The notes under the pieces were generated by a model, which did no database searches, was not told the origin of the DNA, and saw only the letters and a list, made by a program, of their open reading frames with translations. Shown here one piece after another: positions 6,788 to 14,362 of a DNA stretch of 64,000 nt. The stretch covers positions 2,666,001-2,730,000 of the forward strand of contig NC_014960.1 of assembly GCF_000199675.1 (NCBI RefSeq). The letters are read 5' to 3'. Made by a program: the position numbers and the translations under genes. Every line of letters begins with the position of its first letter. Positions within the stretch are counted from its first letter, which is position 1. The stretch comes from Anaerolinea thermophila UNI-1 (lineage in GTDB: Bacteria > Chloroflexota > Anaerolineae > Anaerolineales > Anaerolineaceae).

Positions 6788-6830
6788 AGCATAACACATA
6801 TTAGCGAAGTTGTCAATAACCTCGCTAATA
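6788..6830 (-). promoter_or_regulatory. Minus-strand promoter with overlapping inverted-repeat operator
   Basis: On the minus strand TTGACA (6811-6816), a 17-base spacer and TATGCT (6788-6793) form a near-consensus sigma-70 promoter with a start near 6781. A 9-bp inverted repeat, TATTAGCGA (6799-6807) and TCGCTAATA (6822-6830), brackets the -35 element. This should drive the structured RNA, tRNA-Met and probably ssb. The HTH protein encoded just upstream is a natural candidate repressor. Confidence 0.75.
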
Positions 6831-6837
6831 TAAAGGC

Positions 6838-6862
6838 AAAAAAAAACGGCTTACAAGCCGTT
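6838..6862 (-). terminator. Rho-independent terminator of the HTH gene
   Basis: AACGGCTT-AC-AAGCCGTT followed by nine T on the minus strand, overlapping the stop codon of the HTH gene. It separates that gene from the promoter that follows. Confidence 0.85.
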
Positions 6863-7326
6863 TACAAAGCAAGCGGGCCGGTTTTTGGCTTATAAGGCAG
6901 CCCGTTATCATCAAAAAGCCACTTGCCTTGTCCTCTACGCTGATCATAGATTTCAGCGCAATAAGCAACATCTTGCTCATCTAGCAAAACTTTTTTACCT
7001 TCGTTTCCTATTACCTTGATATATCCTTTTGCAACCCACCCTCGTAAAGTTGAAAAAGGAACTCTGTACTTTTCTGCGGCTTTCAATATCCAAATAGGCC
7101 TTCCACGCTTTTCTGCATGCTTCTGATACTCCGGCAAATCCTCTTTGCGGAGACCCTTTTCCTGGATTGCTTCACCTCTGACTTCTTCTTCACTCACAAC
7201 CATTTCTCCCGCTACCACTCCCGCCCTGATTTTACCTTTCTCCACAAGTGCGCGCAAGCGGTCTTCCTCCAGCCCGTACTTGCGGGCGGCTTCGGAAAGA
7301 GGTATAAAGGTGGGTAGGGTAAGCAT
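6862..7326 (-). CDS. Two-domain helix-turn-helix (MerR/excisionase-like) protein
   Basis: About 154 residues from MLTLPTFIPLSEAARKYGL, with an AAAGGA ribosome site before ATG 7326. Two similar HTH units are visible. One is near residues 9-45 (PLSEAARKYGLEEDRLRALVEKGKI). The other is near 78-112, where ILKAAEKYRVPFSTLRGWV leads into KGYIKVIG. Each has the shape of the excisionase/MerR-type winged helix. Such proteins act as excision factors or regulators in mobile elements. The gene is richer in A and T than its neighbours, suggesting a different origin. It lies next to an operator-like inverted repeat. Confidence 0.7.
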   Translation of the reverse strand: MLTLPTFIPLSEAARKYGLEEDRLRALVEKGKIRAGVVAGEMVVSEEEVRGEAIQEKGLRKEDLPEYQKHAEKRGRPIWILKAAEKYRVPFSTLRGWVAKGYIKVIGNEGKKVLLDEQDVAYCAEIYDQRRGQGKWLFDDNGLPYKPKTGPLAL

Positions 7327-7389
7327 GTCAATCCTTTCGTCTTGAACCTTAGTAATCCGAGTTACCTCCAGGGCAGGGCGCAACGACCC

Positions 7390-7645
7390 TCTCCGCGGGC
7401 GAGGATCACCGGTCGGCGGGCAGCCACCGGCCTATCAGCGCACAGCCCCAACGGGTGGTCGGGGCGGATCCTCGACAGGTCATCCCCCGGTCCCGGGTTG
7501 CCTCAAAACAATCTGCCGCGCGGGCCTGACGTCCCCAAGCAGCATCAGCCGGGGTAGGCTGAGGGAGGACACGGACGGCAGACGGGTAGTCTGCACGATC
7601 AGGCTTTGGCAACCGGAGACCGGGTGGGTCTCCGGGTTGCTTTTT
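7390..7645 (+). ncRNA. Structured plus-strand RNA with its own terminator (candidate)
   Basis: The 325-base gap 7327-7651 holds no convincing gene but several stems: CGAGGATC (7400-7407) with GATCCTCG (7467-7474), an inner GCCCC/GGGGC hairpin, CAGCC/GGCTG at 7546-7561, GCAGAC/GTCTGC at 7578-7594, and a final terminator. Only the plus strand has the U-run. It runs antisense to the leader of the HTH gene. The start is approximate and no clear promoter was found. The class is unknown. Confidence 0.45.
7609..7645 (+). terminator. Strong rho-independent terminator
   Basis: GCAACCGGAGACC (7609-7621) pairs with GGTCTCCGGGTTGC (7627-7640) with one bulged base and a 5-base loop, followed by five T. 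It ends a plus-strand transcript where no protein gene is present. Confidence 0.85.
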
Positions 7646-7651
7646 AATGTG

Positions 7652-7831
7652 CTACGATTTGCTTTTCAGCAAAAAAGACAGGACAACGCCTAAAACGGCT
7701 GAAACTCCAATCCCAATCGCCAAAGCAATCAACGGCGACTGGGAAAGAACCGGAAAACGATCCAAAAAAGCTTGACCAATTACTGCACCTGCTATTACAA
7801 TTACAACTGTTGCAAGATTTTCGATTTTCAT
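7652..7831 (-). CDS. Small membrane protein of 59 residues
   Basis: The frame begins MKIENLATVVIVIAGAVIG and ends SFLLKSKS. It has two hydrophobic helices, near residues 7-21 and 33-54, split by a short polar loop, with a basic C-terminus. An AAAGGA ribosome site precedes ATG 7831. The layout is like a small holin or a membrane toxin, but nothing more specific supports either. It is the first minus-strand gene inside the putative element and is A+T-richer than the replication genes. Confidence 0.55.
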   Translation of the reverse strand: MKIENLATVVIVIAGAVIGQAFLDRFPVLSQSPLIALAIGIGVSAVLGVVLSFLLKSKS

Positions 7832-7888
7832 AATTTCCTTTCTTCAGTCCCGGTAACCGCCCGGGACTGAATCTTTAATCCAGATACA

Positions 7889-7924
7889 CGCAAAGCGCCC
7901 AGGGAATCCATCAGGCGCTTTGCG
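7889..7924. repeat. Inverted repeat between tRNA-Lys and the small membrane protein
   Basis: CGCAAAGCGCC (7889-7899) and GGCGCTTTGCG (7914-7924) form a perfect 11-bp stem. There is no U-run on either side. It may be a transcript-processing hairpin or a recombination-related site near the element boundary. Confidence 0.45.
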
Positions 7925-7952
7925 GGGGACAGGGATGGAATCCCTGCGGGAG

Positions 7953-8024
7953 TGAGCGTGCAGGGGCTCGAACCCTGAACCAATGGCTTAAAAGGCCACT
8001 GCTCTGCCGTTGAGCTACACGCCC
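7953..8024 (-). tRNA. tRNA-Lys (anticodon TTT)
   Basis: Minus-strand cloverleaf. The acceptor GGGCGTG pairs with CACGCTC (one G-U), the anticodon loop is CTTTTAA in the stem GTGGC/GCCAT, and the T arm is CAGGGTTCGAGCCCCTG. It lies at the junction between the plasmid-like region and ordinary chromosome, a position common for integration targets. Confidence 0.9.
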
Positions 8025-8236
8025 GACGGAGCAAATTCTATCACGCCCCTCCAGGTGCGTCAATGTTTTGGTAAAAACAATCACCTCTTGGAAAACGAAA
8101 CGCTGTCTTTACAAAAACTCAGGTGTCATGCACATCGTTCCCCTGACGAAGGATAAACAGACATTATACAAAAATCCCCTGAAGTAATCCTGGCGGGGTA
8201 TATTCTTTCTGGTATTTTGTTAGTAAGGAGATGGAT

Positions 8237-8815
8237 ATGGCGCACCTGCAACCCTCGGATTTGTTCATCCAATTCTTTCATAAGGTTTTACCTGCTTACA
8301 CCCCTCAGGCGGAGACCCTTCTTTCCCAAATTGCTCCTGAGAAGCTCTCCGCTTTGAACTTCCGTTACATTTTCTCAGTGGAGAAGATGATAGAAATCAG
8401 CCACATGATTGAGGATGCGGTCATGCATTCACAACGTCCGGCCGATTTTCACGTCTCATTTCAACTTTTCTCGCGTCTCGGAGAGCAAATGCCACGCTAC
8501 CGTGCAATTTCCCAAAAAGTTGAGAAATTATGGCTGTACGGCGTTCCTGACATTCCCCCAATGAATTTGCCCAACACGGAATTTATTGATACCTCCAACA
8601 CCCCTCTCACCCGCTACTGGTTCCTGGTAGCCTATGCTCCAGAGTTAAGCATGACCCTCGTGGCAGAAGAAATTTCTTCCCCCATTCCTTCTTCTCAGCG
8701 CATCTACGAAGGGTTTTATACCTTTGAAACGGATGTGGCATACAAAGTGCTCAACCTGATGCATCAGATTTTCCCCGCACAAATTCCAGCGCCCATTCCT
8801 CCAGAGTTGCTTTGA
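8237..8815 (+). CDS. DICT-domain-like sensory protein
   Basis: About 192 residues. Residues 130-190 contain RYWFLVAYAPELSMTLVAEE, then YEGFYTFETDVAYKVLNL, which fits the DICT domain found next to diguanylate cyclases and two-component proteins in bacteria and cyanobacteria. No output domain is attached. ATG 8237 is preferred over 8231 because the AAGGAG site is then spaced normally. The desaturase gene starts 5 bases after its stop, so the two are probably cotranslated. The ligand is unknown. Confidence 0.6.
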   Translation: MAHLQPSDLFIQFFHKVLPAYTPQAETLLSQIAPEKLSALNFRYIFSVEKMIEISHMIEDAVMHSQRPADFHVSFQLFSRLGEQMPRYRAISQKVEKLWLYGVPDIPPMNLPNTEFIDTSNTPLTRYWFLVAYAPELSMTLVAEEISSPIPSSQRIYEGFYTFETDVAYKVLNLMHQIFPAQIPAPIPPELL

Positions 8816-8819
8816 TGCC

Positions 8820-10265
8820 ATGCGTATTGTCGTAATTGGCGCGGGGATAGGCGGGCTGACCACTGCCGCCCTGCTCGTAAAAGCCGGATATTCCGTCACT
8901 GTTCTGGAAGCCCAAACCTACCCGGGAGGATGCGCCGGAACTTTTTTCCACAAAGGTTATCGCTTTGATGCCGGTGCTACGCTGGCGGGCGGCTTTCAAC
9001 CCGGAGGACCTCATGCGCGCTTAGCCCAACTGCTAGGGCTCTCCTATCCAACCCACCCAATTTCTGATGCTGGTTGGGTCGTTCACCTCCCCAACCGCAG
9101 GATTTACCAGTGGACCGACCCCGAACAATGGCAGGAAGAGGTCCAACGACATTTTCCGTTCAGTCGTGCCTTTTGGAAATTGCAACGGTTTCTGGCAAAT
9201 CAGGTGTGGGATTTGTCCAGCCGTAACGCCCCTCTCCCTCCTCAATCCTTCCATGAATTCATCAGTTTGCTGAAGGCTCTGCGCCCGGGTACCATCACCA
9301 CCTTGCCTTTTCTTTTCTCACGGGTTAAGGATTTTTTCCCATCAAAATGGACACCTGAGTTCAAAGCCTTTGTGGATGCCCAATTGCTGATCTCCGCTCA
9401 GACAACCTCAGAGGATGCTTCGCTATTGTATGGAAGCGCTGCCATGGATTTGCCCCGCCGTGGAATTCATACCGTGAAAGGGGGAATGGGAACGCTTTCT
9501 GAGGTTCTGGTGGACTGGATTCGCCGTAACGGAAGCGAAGTCCTCTTTCGACAGGAAGCGGTACGGGTAGAAACCAACAAAAGAGAAGTGCATCGGGTAA
9601 TCACACGAAAAGGGGATGTCTTTACGTGTGATGCTCTGGTAGCAAATGTCACTCCCTGGGGATGGGCAAAGTTACTTGGGGATGCCCTTCCAGTTTCCAT
9701 AAAAAAAGACCTTCTGAAAACCGGACGGATGTGGGGGGCATTTGTCCTGCATCTTGGGGTAGAAGCAGACCGAGTGAACACTCCCATCACCCATCATCAA
9801 ATCATCGGAACGCTTGACCGCCCGCTTGGGGAGACAAACTCGGTGTTCCTCTCCCTTTCTCCACTGGATGACCCCACCCGCGCACCCTCAGGCATGCGCG
9901 CAGTGACCATTTCTACCCACACCGAACCGCTTGGGTGGTTTTCTTTGAGCGAAGAAGATTATCAGAAACGTAAAGAACAGTACACTGAACAATGCTTAAG
10001 CCTGGTAGAACGGGAATTTCCGGGCTTCCGCTCCGCCGTTCGCCTTTGCCTGGCAGGAAGTCCACGAACGTATGCCTATTACACCCATCGTCCCTGGGGA
10101 ATGGTGGGAGGATTTCCGCAATCTTCCATCTTGCAGGCGCGTGGACCACAAAGCGGTTTTCACAATGCCTGGCTGGTGGGCGATTCGGTCTTTCCGGGAC
10201 AATCCACTGCCGGTGTGACCCTCGGAGCCACGCGAGTGGCAAATCTCATCCTGCAATCTCTTTAA
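8820..10265 (+). CDS. FAD-dependent carotenoid desaturase/isomerase-like oxidoreductase
   Basis: 481 residues of the phytoene desaturase/CrtISO superfamily. The N-terminal dinucleotide motif is VVIGAGIGGLTTAALLVKAG, with VLEAQTYPGGCAGTF following. The C-terminal FAD contact region has WLVGDSVFPGQSTAGVTLGA. Length and the GDSVFPGQ motif fit the CrtD/CrtISO side of the family rather than CrtI. It should oxidise or isomerise a polyene chain at the membrane. No other carotenoid genes are in the window, so the substrate is open. Confidence 0.75.
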   Translation: MRIVVIGAGIGGLTTAALLVKAGYSVTVLEAQTYPGGCAGTFFHKGYRFDAGATLAGGFQPGGPHARLAQLLGLSYPTHPISDAGWVVHLPNRRIYQWTDPEQWQEEVQRHFPFSRAFWKLQRFLANQVWDLSSRNAPLPPQSFHEFISLLKALRPGTITTLPFLFSRVKDFFPSKWTPEFKAFVDAQLLISAQTTSEDASLLYGSAAMDLPRRGIHTVKGGMGTLSEVLVDWIRRNGSEVLFRQEAVRVETNKREVHRVITRKGDVFTCDALVANVTPWGWAKLLGDALPVSIKKDLLKTGRMWGAFVLHLGVEADRVNTPITHHQIIGTLDRPLGETNSVFLSLSPLDDPTRAPSGMRAVTISTHTEPLGWFSLSEEDYQKRKEQYTEQCLSLVEREFPGFRSAVRLCLAGSPRTYAYYTHRPWGMVGGFPQSSILQARGPQSGFHNAWLVGDSVFPGQSTAGVTLGATRVANLILQSL

Positions 10266-10346
10266 TGTCCTGTTTCCATCCCTCTTTCTGCGACTTGCCC
10301 CCATAGAAATCTCATATATACTGGAAGGGAAAGGCAATCCACCCGG

Positions 10347-11243
10347 ATGACATCTCATTCCCATCGCCCTGCTACGCTGATTGCAACACTGGGGAGCGAG
10401 CCTCAGGTAGTAACCGCCGGACTGGACCTTTTGCTGAAACAGAGGGTAAATGTCCACTCGGTGGAGATTGTTCACACCAGTGCCATTCCCGATTCCCCGA
10501 TTCACGAAGCCGTCCTGAAGTTAACTCAAGCCTGCCAGGATTACTCTGCTCCGCTGTGTGAGGCGTTTCATTTTCATCCCTTGCTGGTCGATGGAATCCC
10601 GGTTGCCGATGTGGAAAGCGCCTCTGCCAGCCAGGCGGTATTTCGTTTGCTTTATACGTGCGTCTGGAATGCAAAACAACGCGGGGATATTGTGCATCTT
10701 TTGATTGCGGGCGGCAGGAAGACCATGTCTATTTATGGCATGGTGGTTGGACAAATGCTTTTTGACGAGTCAGACCGCCTCTGGCATCTCTTTTCGGCAG
10801 GAGACTTCCTCACCTCAAAGCGTATGCACCCCCAACCGGGAGACCAGGTTGAACTGAGCGAAATTCCGGTCATCCGCTGGAGCGAAATTTCTCCCATTAT
10901 CGGGGTATTGCGGTCGTCTGAGGACGCCATGAGCGCGCTGGAAACCATCCGTTCGTTCCAAATTGAGCGGCGCAACAAGGAAGTGGAGCGATTTATCCAA
11001 AAACATCTCACGCCTGCTGAACGGCGTGTGGTGGCTTGCCTGCTGGAAGAAGGCGAAGGGGATGAAGAAATTGCCCAGCGCCTTCATCTATCACCCCGCA
11101 CCGTGGAACAGCATTTGCGGTCGGTTTACGCCAAGGCACAGGATTTTTGGGGAATAGAGCGGGTAACCCGCTCCGGTCTAATCATCCTGCTCAGCCCGCA
11201 TCAATGGGCAAAAATACGGGAAAACCCGCATGACAAATCTTAA
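10347..11243 (+). CDS. CARF-like (Cas NE0113 type) protein fused to a LuxR-type HTH
   Basis: 298 residues. The N-terminal 180 residues look like the Cas_NE0113/CARF Rossmann fold. TLIATLGSEPQVVTAGLDLL (10-29) is the usual first strand and loop. LLIAGGRKTMSIYGMVVGQM begins near 118 and carries the AGGRK-(T/S)-M signature. LWHLFSAG follows near 145. Residues 221-265 are a LuxR/GerE-type HTH (LTPAERRVVACL, then EEIAQRLHLSPRTVEQHLRS). This suggests a cyclic-oligoadenylate-sensing transcription factor, analogous to Csa3 but with a different DNA-binding domain. It lies directly upstream of the cas10 operon. Ligand binding is inferred from the fold. Confidence 0.75.
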   Translation: MTSHSHRPATLIATLGSEPQVVTAGLDLLLKQRVNVHSVEIVHTSAIPDSPIHEAVLKLTQACQDYSAPLCEAFHFHPLLVDGIPVADVESASASQAVFRLLYTCVWNAKQRGDIVHLLIAGGRKTMSIYGMVVGQMLFDESDRLWHLFSAGDFLTSKRMHPQPGDQVELSEIPVIRWSEISPIIGVLRSSEDAMSALETIRSFQIERRNKEVERFIQKHLTPAERRVVACLLEEGEGDEEIAQRLHLSPRTVEQHLRSVYAKAQDFWGIERVTRSGLIILLSPHQWAKIRENPHDKS

Positions 11244-11267
11244 GGAATTTCTTAAACTACAGATACA

Positions 11268-11336
11268 AATGCTGTTCGTCGAAGGGCTGGAGGGGGAAGG
11301 ACACCAGCCAGGGGGGAAATTCCGACGGACAGCATT
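11268..11336. promoter_or_regulatory. Nested inverted repeat in the cas10 leader
   Basis: AATGCTGTTCGTCG (11268-11281) matches the reverse complement of 11323-11336 at 13 of 14 positions. Inside it GGCTGG (11285-11290) pairs with CCAGCC (11304-11309). It lies 28 bases before the cas10 start. It could be an operator for the CARF-HTH protein or a structured RNA leader controlling cas10. Confidence 0.55.
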
Positions 11337-11363
11337 CTGTCATTCAAGGAGAGGAGGACAGGC

Positions 11364-13910
11364 ATGAAGGAACAGGTATTTTTTGCCACCGTGGCAGGAT
11401 TAATCCATGATATCGGGAAACTCATGCACCGCGCAGAAGTAGCCTCTTCGCGCACCTGGGACAGGGAAGCCCAACAGCAATATAAATACTGGCACGCCCT
11501 GCTCAGCGAAGATTTTGCCGCACAATACCTTCCTGATCCCTGGAAAAAAGGCGTCCTGCCGGGTGTAGGCGCGCATCATCTACCGCAGAACCGCCTTTCC
11601 TGCTGTGTGGCGCTGGCAGACCGCCTCTCGGCAGGCGAACGCAGTGATGACATTACCTACCTGGAAGAAAGCAACACCAAATCCGTCAGGCAACTGCTGA
11701 GCATTTTCTCGGATATCTCCCTGGACAATCCTTCCAGCGTTCCGCAAGTGTACCTTCCTTTGCGCCCGCTCCGCCTGAAAGAGGACCATTTGTACCCCTC
11801 AGGTTCTCCGGCATCAGATACCGGGAGAGCATACCAGGACTTGTGGGACGGCTTTCAAACACACGTAAAAGCATTGAAACAAGCCTTTTCTTCCGGAGAA
11901 AATCCTGCCTGGTTTGTGGAAAGTCTGCTTTCAGAAATTCAAACATACCTGTGGTGTGTTCCTTCTGCGTATTACCGACAGCGCGCGGATATCAACCTCT
12001 ATGACCATAGCCGGATGACCGCCGCGCTCAGCGCTATCCTGATGGATTCGTCCTTCTCCGATGAGGAATTATATGCCTTTGCCCATGAGCCGGAAAAAGT
12101 CAGCCAGCCCTTAGCCCTGCTGGTAGGAGGCGATCTGACAGGCGTTCAGCAATTCCTTTACACCATCACCTCACGGGGCGCCGCCAGCGGACTGCGCGGA
12201 CGATCCTTCTACCTGCAACTGCTGGTGCTGGTGATTGCCAGGTATGTACTGAATCAACTGGATTTACCCATCACCAATCTGATTTACGCCAGCGGAGGGA
12301 ATTTCTTCATCCTTGCCCGTGTGGAAGATGCTCAGCGTCTGTCTGAACTCCAAAAAGAAGTCACCCGCATCCTGTTCAACGAGCATCAGGGCGAACTGGG
12401 ATTGATTCTGGAAGGTCGGACGCTCAAGGGGGAAGACTTCTTCGACGGCAGAATCAAAACCGAGTGGGATGCGCTGATTGGACAAATCAGCCGGGCAAAA
12501 CAGCGCCGTTTGAATGTGATGAATCAAGAGGAATTAACCGCCCTGTTCCAGCCAGCCGGGTTTGGAGGCGAGAGCGGGACACAGTGCCGCGTATGCGGTC
12601 GCGAACACCCAAAAGCCAAAAATGTGGCGCGTGATGCGGAGACTGTTGAAGAGATTGTCAAATGCCCGGTTTGTGTTTCATACGAAGAATTGGGAAAGGA
12701 TCTGCGCCGCGCCCGCTACCTGGTATTTGAGCCAATTACCCCCATTCCGCCAAAGAACTCCGAAGCAGGGCAGGGATGGCACGACCTGCTGGAACGCTTT
12801 GGTATGGATGTGAAAGTGCTGGAAAACCTCTCCGGCAAAGAAAAAGGCGAAATTTTCTTTTTGAAGGATGACGACTTCGAACAGCGCACGCCTTCTGACA
12901 GCCGCGCCTGCCTGCGGTACTTCCTGACCAACGTCACGCCTCTGTTGTCTGTAAAGGAGTACAGTTCACTTAAAGAGAGAAACTTTCCCGAATTACCCTC
13001 ACCCAGCTCAGTCAAACCCCTGCACGTGCTGGAAGAGCAGGCGAAAGGGGTGAAGAGGGTAGGTGTTCTGCGCATGGATGTGGACAACCTGGGCAGGCTG
13101 TTCGCCGAAGGGCTGGGCAAGTATGCCAGCCTCTCGCGCACGGCTTCACTGAGTTTTGCCATCAGTCTGTTCTTTGAAGGCTGGGTGGGCGTGCTGGCAG
13201 AGCGCATGAACGAGAAGGACAATGAGCGCCTGTACTCCATCTACTCCGGCGGGGATGACCTGTTCTTTGTCGGCAGTTGGGATGCGGTGGTAGAACTTGC
13301 CATCACCATCCGCCGCGAACTGAGCAAATACACCGGCGGTCATCCGCACATCCATCCCAGCGGCGGGATTGTGCTGATTGGCGGAAAGTACCCGCTGTAT
13401 CAGGCGGCAGAGGAAGCCGGAGAAGCCGAAGAGAGCGCCAAGAAGTTCCGCAGGCAGAAAGCCGATGGCACCATCCAGGAAAAAGATGCCATCTGCTTCC
13501 TCGATCAAACCCTGGACTGGCAAACCTTTGGACTGCACGACTGCAACACAAATGCCGATACCGTCCACGGGATGATGCACCTGTTGGAGAAACTTGCAAA
13601 TGAGGAGAACCTGCGCGCGCTGATTGGGAAACTGGCTCAGTTGTACCAGGTGTATGAAGAAAAACAACGGGAACTGCAGAAAAAAGGCAAAGCGCAAAAC
13701 CGCCAGGGACAGCCTCAAATCCTGTGGGGACCCTGGATCTGGCGCATGGAGTACACCCTGGCGCGCATGGAAAAGCAAAATGAGGATTCAAAGGATAAAA
13801 TCAAAGCCATTCGTGACCAGTTAAAAGGCAAAGACGGCAATTACCGCCGTATCGAATGGATTGGTTTAGCCGCCCGCTGGGCAGAACTGATAACTCGAAA
13901 TTCTAAGTAA
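11364..13910 (+). CDS. cas10: Type III-A Cas10/Csm1: HD nuclease and cyclic oligoadenylate synthase
   Basis: 848 residues, a normal size for Csm1. HD-domain residues are H15-D16 in LIHDIGK. A zinc finger uses C408, C411, C434 and C437. The palm active site is G629-G630-D631-D632 in YSGGDDLFF. Cas10 is the large subunit of the interference complex. On binding target RNA it makes cyclic oligoadenylates in the palm domain and cuts DNA with the HD domain. Both sites look intact. A GGAGAGGAGG site precedes ATG 11364. It is the first gene of an operon that continues without gaps to cas2. Confidence 0.96.
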   Translation: MKEQVFFATVAGLIHDIGKLMHRAEVASSRTWDREAQQQYKYWHALLSEDFAAQYLPDPWKKGVLPGVGAHHLPQNRLSCCVALADRLSAGERSDDITYLEESNTKSVRQLLSIFSDISLDNPSSVPQVYLPLRPLRLKEDHLYPSGSPASDTGRAYQDLWDGFQTHVKALKQAFSSGENPAWFVESLLSEIQTYLWCVPSAYYRQRADINLYDHSRMTAALSAILMDSSFSDEELYAFAHEPEKVSQPLALLVGGDLTGVQQFLYTITSRGAASGLRGRSFYLQLLVLVIARYVLNQLDLPITNLIYASGGNFFILARVEDAQRLSELQKEVTRILFNEHQGELGLILEGRTLKGEDFFDGRIKTEWDALIGQISRAKQRRLNVMNQEELTALFQPAGFGGESGTQCRVCGREHPKAKNVARDAETVEEIVKCPVCVSYEELGKDLRRARYLVFEPITPIPPKNSEAGQGWHDLLERFGMDVKVLENLSGKEKGEIFFLKDDDFEQRTPSDSRACLRYFLTNVTPLLSVKEYSSLKERNFPELPSPSSVKPLHVLEEQAKGVKRVGVLRMDVDNLGRLFAEGLGKYASLSRTASLSFAISLFFEGWVGVLAERMNEKDNERLYSIYSGGDDLFFVGSWDAVVELAITIRRELSKYTGGHPHIHPSGGIVLIGGKYPLYQAAEEAGEAEESAKKFRRQKADGTIQEKDAICFLDQTLDWQTFGLHDCNTNADTVHGMMHLLEKLANEENLRALIGKLAQLYQVYEEKQRELQKKGKAQNRQGQPQILWGPWIWRMEYTLARMEKQNEDSKDKIKAIRDQLKGKDGNYRRIEWIGLAARWAELITRNSK

Positions 13911-13924
13911 GGAGGAGGTCACAC

Positions 13925-14335
13925 ATGAGTCCGCTATCCACAAATGATGTCGTGCAAATCATCACCCGCGATGAAACCGCGCAATTGCTGGTGCAACGCG
14001 CCGATGCCTTCGGCAAAGAACTGCAAGGCATGAATCTCTCTACCAGTCAAATCCGCAGTCTGTTTGGCGAAGTGCGCCAGATTCAGGGCGAATGGAAGAT
14101 GGGCAACGACGCCCGCAAGCGCGCCTTGCGCCGCCTGATGCTTCTCAAACCTAAAATGGCATACCGCGCCAAGCGGGAAAGCGGGCAAGCCGTCAAAACG
14201 CTGGTAGAAGCGCTGAATCCGGCAGTAGATGCGGTGGTCACCGCGCCCAGCGACAAACAGGACGAATATTTCGACCGCTTTGTGCAGTTCTTTGAAGCCA
14301 TTCTGGCGTACCACAAAGCCTACGGGGGCAAATAA
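13925..14335 (+). CDS. csm2: Csm2, small subunit of the type III-A complex
   Basis: 136 residues, mostly helical, with the Csm2 features TSQIRSLFGEVRQIQ near 38-52 and a central LMLLKPKMAYRAKR near 72-85. Csm2 forms the inner belly filament of the Csm complex along the crRNA-target duplex. It begins 14 bases after cas10, after an AAGGAGGAGG site. The order cas10-csm2-csm3-csm4-csm5 is the standard one for III-A. Confidence 0.92.
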   Translation: MSPLSTNDVVQIITRDETAQLLVQRADAFGKELQGMNLSTSQIRSLFGEVRQIQGEWKMGNDARKRALRRLMLLKPKMAYRAKRESGQAVKTLVEALNPAVDAVVTAPSDKQDEYFDRFVQFFEAILAYHKAYGGK

Positions 14336-14362
14336 TTCAGGAAATCAGGAACGGAGGAAACC

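Noticed and set aside
7391..7640. 6S RNA or RNase P RNA
   Set aside because: The conserved core sequences of those RNAs are not visible, and the location inside a mobile element argues against them.
13146..13778. Long minus-strand open frames inside cas10
   Set aside because: Antisense to a clear, full-length cas10 with intact motifs; no ribosome site or family resemblance.
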